A DNA stretch of 59,372 nucleotides, from assembly GCF_022662335.1 (NCBI RefSeq), contig NZ_JAKNQJ010000017.1, forward strand, positions 1-59,372, given 5' to 3'. Source of the stretch: Sphingomonas sp. CROZ-RG-20F-R02-07 (lineage in GTDB: Bacteria > Pseudomonadota > Alphaproteobacteria > Sphingomonadales > Sphingomonadaceae). The notes beneath the pieces were generated by a model. The model made no database searches, was not told the origin of the DNA, and saw only the letters and a program-made list of their open reading frames with translations. Shown here one piece after another: positions 45,487 to 54,741 of the stretch (positions are counted from its first letter, which is position 1; every line of letters begins with the position of its first letter). The position numbers were made by a program, and so were the translations under genes.

Positions 45487-48400
45487 TGCTCGAACGGCTG
45501 CTGCGCGAACAGTCGCGCGCGTTCGTCCTCATCGCGCTGGCGCTGGCGATCGCGGGCGCCTTCGCGGCGCTGTCGCTGCCGATCGGCCTGTTCCCGCAGG
45601 TCTCGTTCCCGCGCGTCGTGGTCGATCTCGATTCCGGCAGCCGCCCGGCCGACCAGACCGCGCTCACCGTCACCCGCCCGGTCGAGGAGGCGATCCGCGC
45701 GATCCCCGGCGTGCAGGACGTCCGTTCGGCGACGAGTCGGGGCTCGGCGCAGATCTCGATCGATTTCGGCTGGGGCCGCGACATGGTGGCGAGCACGCTG
45801 CTGGTCGATTCCGCGATCGCGCGCATCCTGCCCTCGCTGCCCGCCGGCACCCAATATGGCGTGCGGCGGATGGACCCGACGGTCTTTCCGATCATCTCCT
45901 ATGCGCTGGTGCCCGATCGCGCCGATCCCGTCGCGCTGCAGGATTTCGCGCGCTATCAGATCACGCCGCTGCTGTCCTCGATCGCCGGCCTCGCCCGCGT
46001 CGGCGTGCAGGGCGGCGATACGGGCGAGATCGAGGTGCTGGCCGACGCCCACCGCCTGGCCGATCACGGCCTCGCGATGAGCGACCTGGCGACCGCGATC
46101 CGGGGCGGCAACGTGCTGAGCGCGGTCGGCCAGGTGCAGGATCGCGGGCGGCTGTCGCTGGTGATCGCCGATCGCAGCGTGGCGAGCGCGGCGCAGGTCG
46201 GCGACATCGTCGTCACCGCCGATCCGGCCGGCGTGGTGCGCGTGCGCGACGTCGCGACCGTGCGGAGCGGCGCGGTGCCGGTGTGGCAGCGTATCGTCGA
46301 GGACGGCCGCCCCGCCGTGCTGTTCAACATCTACGAACAGCCCGACGGCAACGCGGTGCGGATCGCTGAGGCCGTGCAACAGAAGCTCGCCGGCGTCGCC
46401 CTGCCGCCCGGCGTGAAACTGGTGTGCTGGTACGACCAGAGCGTGCTGGTCACGCAATCGGTGGCGAGCGTGCGCGATGCCGTGCTGATCGGCCTCGTCC
46501 TCGCCGGGCTCGTGCTGCTGTGGTTCCTGCGCAGCTGGCGCGTCACGCTGGTGGCCGTCATCGTCGTGCCGGCGACGCTGGCGACGACGGTGCTGGTGCT
46601 CGCCATCCTCGGCATGAGCTTCAACATCATGACGCTGGGGGGCATCGCCGCGGCGGTCGGCCTGTTGATCGACGACGTGATCGTGATGGTCGAGCATATC
46701 GCCCGCCGCGCGGGCGCCCGGGGCGCGGACGGCATGCCGGTGGGCGATGCCGCGGTCATCCCGGCCGCGCGCGAGTTCATGGCGCCGCTCACCGGATCGA
46801 GTCTGGCCACGCTGATCGTGTTCATCCCCCTGTCCTTCCTCAGCGGCGTGACCGGCGCCTTCTCGAAGGCGCTGTCGCTGACGATGGCGACGGCGCTTGC
46901 GATCTCCTGGGCGATGACGGCGTTCGTCGTGCCCGTGCTGGTGCGGTGGCTGGTCGATTTCGACGCGTGGCACGATCCCGGCGAGCCCGGCCAGGGCGCC
47001 GCCGCGCGCGCGCATGATCGCGCGCTCGGCACGCTGGCGGCGCGGCCCTGGTTGCTCGCCGCGATCGCGGTGCCGCTGCTCGTCATCGGCTATGTCGGTT
47101 ATTCGAACGTGCCGAGCGGCTTCATGCCCAAGGTGGACGAGGGCGGGTTCATCATGGACTATTACACCACGCCCGGCACCTCGCTCGACGAGTCCAGCCG
47201 CCAGATCGGCCAGATCGACGCGATGCTGAAGGCCGATCCCGATGTCGAGACCTTCTCGCGGCGGCTCGGCACCGGGCTCGGCGGCGATCTCGGGCAAAGC
47301 TATCACGGCGATTATTTCGTCCGGCTGAAGCCCGATCACCACAAGCCGACCGAGGACGTCGCGAGCGCCGTCGCCGACCGGGTGACCGCGCAGGTGCCCG
47401 GCGTCCAGGTCGAGGTGGCGCAGTTGATCGAGGATCTGATCGGCGACCTGACCGCGGTGCCGCAGCCGATCGAGGTGAAGCTCTACGCCGCCGATCCCGC
47501 CGTGCTGGAGGGCGAAGCGAAGAAGGTCGCTGCGCTGATCGCGCGGATCGACGGCGTCGTCGAGGTGAAGGACGGCGTCCAGCTCGCGGGCGATGCGCTC
47601 GACGTGCATGTCGATCCGGTGCGCGCCGGGCTGGAGGGCGTGGCACCCGCCGATGTCGAGGCGCAGCTCGCCACCGCGCTGACCGGCAGCGTCGCGACCA
47701 CGCTGGCGCAGGCGACCAAGGCGGTCGACGTCCGCGTGCGGCTGCCCGATGCGCTGACCCTGAGCCAGACCGATCTCGCGCGATTGCCGATCCGCGCCAC
47801 CGACGGCCATGTCTTTGCCCTGTCGCGCGTCGCGACCGTGGAGACGGTGACCGGCCAGCCGCAGATCGCGCGCGACAATCTGGAGCCGATGGTCGCCGTC
47901 ACCGGCCGCATCCAGGGGCGCGGCATCGGCGCCGCTGTGGGCGACGTGCAGCGGGTTCTCGACAGGCCCGGCACGCTCGGCCCCGGCATCCGCTACGAAC
48001 TGGGCGGCCTCTACCAGCAGCAGCAGATCGCGTTCGCCGGCCTCATCAAGGTGTTCGGCGCGGCGCTGGTGGCCGAACTGGCGCTGCTGCTGATCCTCTA
48101 TCGCCGCTTCTGGCTGCCCGTCATCATCATCGGCTGTTCGCTGCTGTCGACCACGTCGGTGTTCACCGCCCTCTGGCTGGCGGGCGTCGATCTCAACATC
48201 ACCGCGCTGATGGGCATGACGATGATTATCGGCATCGGCACCGAGATGGCGATCTTCTACGTCTCCGAATTCGAGGAACTGTGCCGCACGATGCCGCCCG
48301 CCGAGGCGACGCGCGCGGCGAGCCGCAGCCGCCTCCGCCCGATCACGATGACGACGCTGGCGACGATCCTGACCCTGCTCCCGCTGGCGCTCGCGATCGG

Positions 48401-48551
48401 CGCGGGATCCGGCATCCAGCAACCGCTCGCCATCGCGATCATCGCCGGGCTGCTGCTGCAATATCCGCTCGTGCTGCTCGCCATGCCGATTCTCGTGCGG
48501 CTCACCCTCCCGCGCGACGCGCCCGGGCTCAGCCGGCCTGCGGCAGCGTGA
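45486..48551 (+). CDS. RND efflux permease
   Basis: A 1021-residue inner-membrane antiporter with the usual layout: one helix, a large periplasmic loop, six helices, then the same again. The charged pair in GLLIDDVIVMVEH (~residue 397) is the proton-relay motif. The second half has MGMTMIIGIGTEMAIFYVSEFEE, where a glutamate sits in the place of the usual second acidic site. Sequence style lies between HAE1 drug pumps and CusA/CzcA metal pumps, so the substrate stays open. Its last 23 bases overlap the end of the convergent histidine kinase gene. Confidence 0.9.
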   Translation: MLERLLREQSRAFVLIALALAIAGAFAALSLPIGLFPQVSFPRVVVDLDSGSRPADQTALTVTRPVEEAIRAIPGVQDVRSATSRGSAQISIDFGWGRDMVASTLLVDSAIARILPSLPAGTQYGVRRMDPTVFPIISYALVPDRADPVALQDFARYQITPLLSSIAGLARVGVQGGDTGEIEVLADAHRLADHGLAMSDLATAIRGGNVLSAVGQVQDRGRLSLVIADRSVASAAQVGDIVVTADPAGVVRVRDVATVRSGAVPVWQRIVEDGRPAVLFNIYEQPDGNAVRIAEAVQQKLAGVALPPGVKLVCWYDQSVLVTQSVASVRDAVLIGLVLAGLVLLWFLRSWRVTLVAVIVVPATLATTVLVLAILGMSFNIMTLGGIAAAVGLLIDDVIVMVEHIARRAGARGADGMPVGDAAVIPAAREFMAPLTGSSLATLIVFIPLSFLSGVTGAFSKALSLTMATALAISWAMTAFVVPVLVRWLVDFDAWHDPGEPGQGAAARAHDRALGTLAARPWLLAAIAVPLLVIGYVGYSNVPSGFMPKVDEGGFIMDYYTTPGTSLDESSRQIGQIDAMLKADPDVETFSRRLGTGLGGDLGQSYHGDYFVRLKPDHHKPTEDVASAVADRVTAQVPGVQVEVAQLIEDLIGDLTAVPQPIEVKLYAADPAVLEGEAKKVAALIARIDGVVEVKDGVQLAGDALDVHVDPVRAGLEGVAPADVEAQLATALTGSVATTLAQATKAVDVRVRLPDALTLSQTDLARLPIRATDGHVFALSRVATVETVTGQPQIARDNLEPMVAVTGRIQGRGIGAAVGDVQRVLDRPGTLGPGIRYELGGLYQQQQIAFAGLIKVFGAALVAELALLLILYRRFWLPVIIIGCSLLSTTSVFTALWLAGVDLNITALMGMTMIIGIGTEMAIFYVSEFEELCRTMPPAEATRAASRSRLRPITMTTLATILTLLPLALAIGAGSGIQQPLAIAIIAGLLLQYPLVLLAMPILVRLTLPRDAPGLSRPAAA

Positions 48552-49842
48552 TCGTCACCGCGAGGCCGGGATCGTTCGCCGCGACCGTCACGTCGCCGCG
48601 GTGCGCCGCCGCCACCGCCGCGACGAGACTGAGGCCCAGGCCGTTGCCCGGCGTCGTCCGGCTTGCCTCGGCGCGGTAGAAGCGGCGCAGGATCGCGGCC
48701 CGTTCCGCCGCGTCCACGCCCGGCCCGTCGTCCGAGACGGTGATCCGCGCGCGTCCGGCATCGGCGCGCAGGGTCAGCGCGACGGCGGTTCCTTCGGGCG
48801 TGTGCACCCGTGCATTGTCGAGCAGATTGACGATCGCCTGCGCGAGCAGCTCGCGATGGCCGCGCACGACGATCCCCGGCTCGACCCGCCAGGACAGCGG
48901 ATGCCCGCTGTCGCCGAGCGCGGGCAGGAAGCTGTCGCCGACATCCGCGACCAGCGCGGACAGATCGACCGCGACGAAGCCGTCGGCCAGTCCGCCGCCC
49001 TCGACCTCGGCGATACGCAGGATCGCGGCGAACAGCGCCAGGATCGCGTCGCCCTGCTCGATCGCCCGTTCCGCCGCCCCCTCGACCACGCCCACCGATT
49101 CCAGGCGCCCCCGCAGCCGCAGCAGCGGCGTGCGCAGATCGTGCGCCACGTCGCTCGACACCTGGCGCAGATTCTCCATCAGTCCGGCGATCCGGTCGAG
49201 CATGGCGTTGAGCGCGAGCGCGACGCCGTCGAACTCGTCCAGATCGGCGCTGACCGGCATGCGCAGCCGCAGGTCGCCCGCTACGACCGCGTTGGCGGTG
49301 CGGCTGATCGTGCCGAGCCGCTGCCGCAGATAACGCCCCAGCAGCAGCGCGCCGACGAATCCGATCACCAGCACGGCCGCAAAGGCGATGCCGAACAGCG
49401 TCAGGATCGTCGCGTCGATCGCCTCGATCGTCTCGGTATCGACCGCGACGACCAGCCGGTCGCCGCCCCGCAGGTCCACCGCCCTGGCACGCGCGCTATC
49501 GGGGCCCTCTTCGGGATCCTGGAAGACGATCATGCCGAAGCCGACGGGCGGGCGCGGCGTATCCAGATGGCCGGCGATCCGGCGGCCCGCGGGATCGAAC
49601 AGCGCATAGGCGAAGGAGCCGGTGGTGCGGCCACGCTCCCGCTCGGCGATCGCGCGGCCGATCCTGCCCGGCTGCCGCGCCACATCGGCGAGTTCGGCGC
49701 TGATCTGGTCGTCGCGCTGGCGGCGGAACTCGGCATCCGCCGCGAAATACACCGCCACGCCCAGCAGCAGGATCGCCGCCGCAAACGCCAGCGCATAGGT
49801 GAACGCGATGCGGTAGGCAGCGCTCATCCGCAGCCTAGCCAT
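48529..49842 (-). CDS. Sensor histidine kinase
   Basis: A 437-residue membrane kinase: helix at ~11-35, periplasmic sensor of about 115 residues, second helix at ~150-172, HAMP (RLGTISRTANAVVAGDL), dimerisation box SSDVAHDLRTPL with phospho-acceptor H234, N-box AIVNLLDNARVHTP, G1 SDDGPGV and G2 PGNGLGLSL. Starts within the end of the response regulator gene (8-base overlap), so the pair is one operon. Its 3' end overlaps the RND permease gene, which makes control of that pump a sensible guess. Confidence 0.9.
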   Translation of the reverse strand: MARLRMSAAYRIAFTYALAFAAAILLLGVAVYFAADAEFRRQRDDQISAELADVARQPGRIGRAIAERERGRTTGSFAYALFDPAGRRIAGHLDTPRPPVGFGMIVFQDPEEGPDSARARAVDLRGGDRLVVAVDTETIEAIDATILTLFGIAFAAVLVIGFVGALLLGRYLRQRLGTISRTANAVVAGDLRLRMPVSADLDEFDGVALALNAMLDRIAGLMENLRQVSSDVAHDLRTPLLRLRGRLESVGVVEGAAERAIEQGDAILALFAAILRIAEVEGGGLADGFVAVDLSALVADVGDSFLPALGDSGHPLSWRVEPGIVVRGHRELLAQAIVNLLDNARVHTPEGTAVALTLRADAGRARITVSDDGPGVDAAERAAILRRFYRAEASRTTPGNGLGLSLVAAVAAAHRGDVTVAANDPGLAVTITLPQAG

Positions 49843-50512
49843 CGGTCCGCATCCGATAGCCCGCGCCGCGGACGGTCTCGATCGGATCGAAGGCGGAACA
49901 TTCGCGCAGCTTCGCGCGCATCCGGCTGAGATGGCTTTCGACGATGTTGGTCTGCGGGTCGAAATGGAAGCCCCAGACCTCCTCGAGGAACATCGTGCGG
50001 GTGACGATCCGCCCGGCATGGCGCATCAGCAGTTCGAGCAGGGCATATTCGCGCGGCTGGAGATGCACGGTGCGCCCTGCGCGCGACACCTCGCGGCGCA
50101 GCACGTCGAGCGTGATGTCGCCCACCTCCAGCCGCGTCACCACCGCGTTGATCGGCGGGCGCCGCGCGAGCGCGTTCAGCCGTGCGACCAGCTCGGCCAT
50201 GGCGAACGGCTTCACCAGATAATCGTCGGCACCGGCATCGAGCCCGTCGACCCGATCGGCGACGCCGCCCTTCGCCGTCAGCACCAGCACCGGCACGCGC
50301 ACGTCCGCCGCGCGCAGCCGCCGCAGCACGTCGAGCCCCTCGATCCGCGGCAGCATGCGATCGAGGATCACCGCGTCGAACGTCTCGCGCACGCCCAGAC
50401 GCCAGGCATCCTCACCGTCGGCCACCCGCGTCACCGCATGGCCGCGCTCATGAAGGCCGCGCTCGACGAACGCCGCGATGTCCGGATCGTCTTCCGCCAG
50501 AAGAATACGCAT
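49835..50512 (-). CDS. OmpR-family response regulator
   Basis: A 225-residue regulator. The receiver domain has acidic E7-D8-D9, phospho-acceptor D51 in AVILDRMLPR, T79 and K101 (LVKPF). The C-terminal winged helix has the transactivation-loop region REYALLELLMRHAGRIVTR and recognition segment NIVESHLSRMRAKL. A GGAG precedes the ATG. It is divergent from the beta-propeller gene and coupled to the kinase. QseB/CusR-like relatives often control RND pumps. Confidence 0.9.
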   Translation of the reverse strand: MRILLAEDDPDIAAFVERGLHERGHAVTRVADGEDAWRLGVRETFDAVILDRMLPRIEGLDVLRRLRAADVRVPVLVLTAKGGVADRVDGLDAGADDYLVKPFAMAELVARLNALARRPPINAVVTRLEVGDITLDVLRREVSRAGRTVHLQPREYALLELLMRHAGRIVTRTMFLEEVWGFHFDPQTNIVESHLSRMRAKLRECSAFDPIETVRGAGYRMRTDG

Positions 50513-50684
50513 CGGCTCCGCCCCCCGTGCCGGACACCCTAGCGCCGATCGCGGACGCAAACGAGCCACGCGTGCGCGGTCGACGCGGACGGCTCGAATT
50601 GTATTTCGCCAATGTCCGCACGCGGCGCTGGTGCGGCGCGCAGGCACCGCGCAAAGGCGGCGCATTGCCTCACGGAGTCGTCCG

Positions 50685-51698
50685 ATGCGCCCTGCCCTGC
50701 TCGCCCTTCTCGCGGCCGCCACGCCGGTCTTCGCCGCCCCGGCCCCCAATCCCGCCCCCGCCCCCACCTATGCGGTGACCGGCAGCATTGCCGGGCCCGA
50801 TGGCGGCTGGGACTATGCGCGCGTCGATTCCAAAGCCCACCGGCTGTATGTGGCGCGTCCGGACTCCGTGACGATGGTCGATCTCGCCAAAGGCGACGCG
50901 ACGTCCTGGGGCACGCTCGCCCGCGGCCACGCCGTCGTGCCGCTGCCGGACCATCGCCTGCTCGTCACCAGCGGCAACGACGCGACGGTGCGCTTTTTCG
51001 ACACGGCGAGCGGCCGGCAGATCGCCAGCCTGCCCGTCGGCAAGAAGCCCGATGCGGCGATCGACGACGAGCCGCACGCGCGTGCCTATGTGATGAACGG
51101 CGTCGGCGGCACGGTGTCGGTGATCGATACCAACGCAATGCGCGTCACCCGCACCATCGCGGTGAAGCCCGCGCTCGAATATGCCGCGCTCGCCGATGGC
51201 ACGCTGTTCATCAACAACGAGGACCTGAACGAGATCGAAGTCGTGGATGTCGCGCAGGGCAAGACCGGCGCGCCGATCGCGATGCCGGGCTGCGAGGGGC
51301 CGACCGGGCTCGCCTATGACGCCCGGCGCGCCATGCTCGTCAGCGCCTGCTCCAACGGCCAGGCCGCCATCGTCGACGCCAATGCGCGGCGGCTGGTAAC
51401 GCTCATTCCGATCGGCAAGGGTGCCGATGCGGTCATCCTCGACGCCGCCCGCCGACTGGCGTTCGTGCCGTGCGGCAAGGACGGCGTGCTCGACATCCTG
51501 GCGCTGGATCGGCCGGGCGGGATCGCGCATGCCGGCCGCGTCACGACCGAAGTCGGCGCGCGGACCGGCGCGCTCGATCCGGCGACGGGGATCGTCTATC
51601 TGCCGACCGCGCGGTTCGCGCCATCGCAAGCCGCCGGCGCCCGCCCCGCGCCGCTCCCCGGCAGTTTCCACATCCTCGTCGTCACACCCAAGGGGTGA
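50685..51698 (+). CDS. Secreted YncE-like beta-propeller protein
   Basis: A 337-residue protein with a signal peptide (ALLALLAAATPVFAAP). Repeated blades follow the pattern RLYVARPDSVTMVDL, RAYVMNGVGGTVSVIDTN and LAFVPCGKDGVLDILAL, as in YVTN/YncE seven-blade propellers. These proteins bind partners, DNA or small molecules in the periplasm and usually have no known reaction. Two cysteines, in PGCEGPTG and VSACSNG, could pair. It is divergent from the response regulator across a 172-base gap with several CGGACG words, which may place it under that regulator. Confidence 0.75.
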   Translation: MRPALLALLAAATPVFAAPAPNPAPAPTYAVTGSIAGPDGGWDYARVDSKAHRLYVARPDSVTMVDLAKGDATSWGTLARGHAVVPLPDHRLLVTSGNDATVRFFDTASGRQIASLPVGKKPDAAIDDEPHARAYVMNGVGGTVSVIDTNAMRVTRTIAVKPALEYAALADGTLFINNEDLNEIEVVDVAQGKTGAPIAMPGCEGPTGLAYDARRAMLVSACSNGQAAIVDANARRLVTLIPIGKGADAVILDAARRLAFVPCGKDGVLDILALDRPGGIAHAGRVTTEVGARTGALDPATGIVYLPTARFAPSQAAGARPAPLPGSFHILVVTPKG

Positions 51699-51724
51699 CC
51701 GCCGCGCCGGGCGCCGGCGGTCAC
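51695..51724. terminator. Hairpin holding both stop codons of a convergent pair
   Basis: GTGACCGCCG (51695-51704) and CGGCGGTCAC (51715-51724) are perfect 10-base arms around a GC-rich 10-base loop. The left arm contains the TGA of the propeller gene and the right arm that of cyoD. No T tract follows, so it would be a shared stem-type terminator. Confidence 0.5.
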
Positions 51725-52035
51725 ATCATGCGGTGGCGAAGATTGCCGAGGACCACGAGCGTTCCCGAGACCATCAGCGCCACGATCAGCGCCGAAAAGA
51801 GCACCAATTGCAGGTCATCTCGGCCGGATCGCTTGAGCGAGACGTGCAGGAAGAACCGGAAATGGACGATCGTCTGGACCAGCGCGAGCCCCAGGATCGC
51901 CGCGAACGTCTCGCCCGCCGGCATCGCCGGCCAGTGGACCAGCGCGAACGCGGCCCCGGTCAGCACCAGCGCGCTGGCATAGCCGATCCCGTACGACCGG
52001 ATCTCGCGGGACTTGTCGGCGTCGGCGTCGCTCAT
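51721..52035 (-). CDS. cyoD: Cytochrome o ubiquinol oxidase subunit IV
   Basis: A 104-residue subunit with three membrane helices (GYASALVLTGAAFALVHW; FAAILGLALVQTIVHFRFFLHV; LQLVLFSALIVALMVSGTLVV). FALV, VQ.VHFRFFLH and the C-terminal pattern match CyoD. It helps assemble or stabilise the copper site of subunit I. It is the last gene of cyoABCD; cyoE (heme O synthase), which often follows, is absent here. Confidence 0.9.
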   Translation of the reverse strand: MSDADADKSREIRSYGIGYASALVLTGAAFALVHWPAMPAGETFAAILGLALVQTIVHFRFFLHVSLKRSGRDDLQLVLFSALIVALMVSGTLVVLGNLRHRMM

Positions 52036-52658
52036 CGGATCAGACCCTGCAGATAGACCAGCGAGAAGATCGCGATCCAGACGATATCGAGGAAATGCCA
52101 GAACAGGCCGAGCCGCAGGAGGTTGATCTTCACGCGCGTGTCGAACCCATAGGCGGCCACCTGCACCGCCATCACGACGAGCCAGAGGCAGCCACAGGCG
52201 ACGTGAAGCCCGTGAAGCGGCACGAGCCCGAAAAACGCGGACAGGAAGCCGCTCCGCATCGGCACCGCGCCATGCGCGATCATCGTCCGGAAATCGTTCA
52301 GTTCGAGCGCCAGGAAACCCAGCCCCAGCAGCAACGTGACGCCCAGCCAGGCCAGCACCGTCCGGCGGGCGGCGCGATGCTTCATCGCCACGGAGGCCAT
52401 GCCATAGGTGAAGCTGCTGGTCAGCAGGATCAGTGTCTCGGCGAAGGTCGGACCGATCTCGTAGACATCGGCCGGCCGCGGCCCGCCCGCGGTCGCGGGC
52501 AGCATCACGCCATAGGTGGCGAACAGCAGCGCGAAGATCACGGCGTCGCTCATCAGGAAGACCCAGAAGCCGAAGATGTCGGCCTCCGCCTTCTCGTGAG
52601 CCCCGGGGTCGGTGATGCCGAGGTTCAGCCCGGCATGCGCGACATCGTCAGCGGCCAT
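52032..52658 (-). CDS. cyoC: Cytochrome o ubiquinol oxidase subunit III
   Basis: A 208-residue heme-copper oxidase subunit III with five hydrophobic segments. The helix-1 signature FGFWVFLMSDAVIFALLFATYG, the LTSSFTYGMA segment and LHGLHVACGCLWLVVMAVQ are typical. It overlaps cyoB by 11 bases and cyoD by 4. Confidence 0.94.
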   Translation of the reverse strand: MAADDVAHAGLNLGITDPGAHEKAEADIFGFWVFLMSDAVIFALLFATYGVMLPATAGGPRPADVYEIGPTFAETLILLTSSFTYGMASVAMKHRAARRTVLAWLGVTLLLGLGFLALELNDFRTMIAHGAVPMRSGFLSAFFGLVPLHGLHVACGCLWLVVMAVQVAAYGFDTRVKINLLRLGLFWHFLDIVWIAIFSLVYLQGLIR

Positions 52659-54741
52659 GCGACACCATCAGCGCCAGGCCGCCGTTCAGGGGGATCGTCT
52701 CGGCCTGTCGCGGCACCGGCGTCGTGGCGCGGACCTGCGCCAGCCATGCGCGGTCGATCGCGGCGACGTCGGCCGCGGGCACGATCCGCGTCGTGTCGCG
52801 CGCGAAGCTGCGCAGGATGACGGTGGCGACCACGATCGCGCCGGCGCTCAGCGCCAGCCACCAGATATGCCAGACGAGCCCGAAGGCCAGGACGGTGCCG
52901 CCGATCCCGAGCGCGGGGCCGGCGGCGCTGTTGCGCGGCACTTCGATCGCTTCGTAGCGCGCGGCTTCGCGATAGGCGCGGCCGTCGCGCTTGGCATCGT
53001 AGAACGGATCGCGGCTGGCGACGTGCGGCAGCACCGCGAAATTATATTCGGGGGGCGGCGCGGCGATCGACCATTCGAGGCTGCGGCCATCCCAGGGATC
53101 GCCAGCCGCGACCCGGTTCGCCGCGCGGTCGCGGATGCTGACCCGCAGCTGGACGAACAGCGAGACGAGCGCGGCGAGCAGGATCAGCGCGCCCACCCCC
53201 GCCACATAGAGGAGCGGACGGAAGGCGGGATCCGACACCGCCTGCGCGCGGCGCGTCATCCCCGCCGCGCCCAGCACATAGAGCGGCATGAACGCGAGAT
53301 AGAAGCCCAGCACCCAGCAGCCGAACGCCCGCCGGCCCCAGCGTTCGTCGAGGCGGAAGCCGAACGCCTTGGGAAACCAGTAATGATAGGCGGCGAGCAT
53401 GCCGTACAGCAGCCCGGGGATCAGCATGTTGTGGAAATGCGCGACGAGGAACAGCGTGTTGTGCACCACATAATCGAGCGGCGGCACCGCGAGGATGATG
53501 CCGGTGAACCCGCCGAGCACGAACGTCATCATGAACGCCAGCGAATAGAGCATCGGCACGGTGAAGCGCACCTCGCCGCGAAACATCGTCCAGATCCAGT
53601 CGTAGATCTTGACGCCGGTCGGCACCCCGATCGTCATCGTCGCGATGCCGAACGCCGCGTTCAGATTGGCGTCCTGCCCCATGGTGAAGAAGTGATGGAC
53701 CCACACGGTGAACGATAGCACCGCGATCGCCATGGTCGCGATCACCAGCGAGGTATAGCCGTAGAGCTCCTTGGTCGAAAAGGTCGACACCACCTCCGAA
53801 TACACGCCGAACGCGGGCAGGATCAGAATGTACACCTCCGGATGGCCGAACAGCCAGAACAGGTTGGCATAGTTCATCATGTTGCCGCCGAGATCGTTCG
53901 TGAAGAAATGAAAGCCGAGATACCGGTCGAGCGCGAGGAGCGCGGTCGCGACCGTCAGCGGCGGCATCGCGAAGATCATCAGGATGCTGGTGCACAGCGC
54001 CGTCCAGCAGAACAGCGGCATCCGCATCAGCGTCATGCCGGGGCAGCGCAGCTTGTAGAGCGTCACCGCGAAATTGAGCCCGGTGAGCGTCGATCCGATC
54101 GAGCCGAGCGTCACCGCCCAGATCCAGTAATCGGGGCCGACATCGGGGCTGAAGGCCAGGCCGGTATAGGGCGGATAGCCGGTCCAGCCGCCGGTGGAGA
54201 ACTGCCCGATCGCCAGCGACACCATCATCAGCCCCGCAGCCCCGCCCGTCAGGCACAGGCTGACCGAGTTGAGCAGCGGAAAGGCGACGTCGCGCGCGCC
54301 GATCTGCAGCGGCATGACATAGTTGATGACGCCGGTGAGGAACGGCATCGCCATGAAGAAGATCATGATCGAGCCGTGGGTGGAGAAGAGCTGCGCGAAA
54401 TGTTCGGGCGTGACGAAGCCCGGCGCCTGCACCGCGCTGGCCTGTTGCAGCCGCATCAGCACCGCCTCGATCAGCGCGCGGCTGAGCATGACGAAGGCGA
54501 TGACCACATACATGATGCCGATCTTCTTGTGATCGACGCTGGTCAGCCATTCGCGCCAGAGCCAGCGCCAGCGGCCGAGCACGGTGAGCAGCACCGCGAG
54601 CCCGATCGCGCCGACGATCACCAGCGCGCCCGCGCCCGCGCCAATGATCTCGCTGACGCTCGGATCCTCCCAGGCGCGAACGAAGGGAAGATCGTGCCAG
54701 GCGAAGCGGCCAAGCAGCACGGGAAGGACGGGTTCGATCAT
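52648..54741 (-). CDS. cyoB: Cytochrome o ubiquinol oxidase subunit I
   Basis: Catalytic subunit (697 residues, slightly longer than the usual ~660). It reduces oxygen and pumps protons. WLTSVDHKKIGIMYV opens the core; PLQIGARDVAFP holds the D-channel aspartate; LFGHPEVYILILPAFG has the CuB histidine and cross-linked tyrosine; VHHFFTMG carries two more CuB histidines; GVPTGVKIYDW has the K-channel lysine; and VAHFHNMLI carries the heme histidines. The extra length is at the C-terminus, where a helix precedes a tail of ~40 residues. GTG/ATG overlaps link it to both neighbours. Confidence 0.95.
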   Translation of the reverse strand: MIEPVLPVLLGRFAWHDLPFVRAWEDPSVSEIIGAGAGALVIVGAIGLAVLLTVLGRWRWLWREWLTSVDHKKIGIMYVVIAFVMLSRALIEAVLMRLQQASAVQAPGFVTPEHFAQLFSTHGSIMIFFMAMPFLTGVINYVMPLQIGARDVAFPLLNSVSLCLTGGAAGLMMVSLAIGQFSTGGWTGYPPYTGLAFSPDVGPDYWIWAVTLGSIGSTLTGLNFAVTLYKLRCPGMTLMRMPLFCWTALCTSILMIFAMPPLTVATALLALDRYLGFHFFTNDLGGNMMNYANLFWLFGHPEVYILILPAFGVYSEVVSTFSTKELYGYTSLVIATMAIAVLSFTVWVHHFFTMGQDANLNAAFGIATMTIGVPTGVKIYDWIWTMFRGEVRFTVPMLYSLAFMMTFVLGGFTGIILAVPPLDYVVHNTLFLVAHFHNMLIPGLLYGMLAAYHYWFPKAFGFRLDERWGRRAFGCWVLGFYLAFMPLYVLGAAGMTRRAQAVSDPAFRPLLYVAGVGALILLAALVSLFVQLRVSIRDRAANRVAAGDPWDGRSLEWSIAAPPPEYNFAVLPHVASRDPFYDAKRDGRAYREAARYEAIEVPRNSAAGPALGIGGTVLAFGLVWHIWWLALSAGAIVVATVILRSFARDTTRIVPAADVAAIDRAWLAQVRATTPVPRQAETIPLNGGLALMVSHGR

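Noticed and set aside
45447..48461. Minus-strand 1004-codon frame opposite the RND permease
   Set aside because: Antisense shadow with low-complexity His/Arg/Gln content; the plus strand has clear RND motifs.
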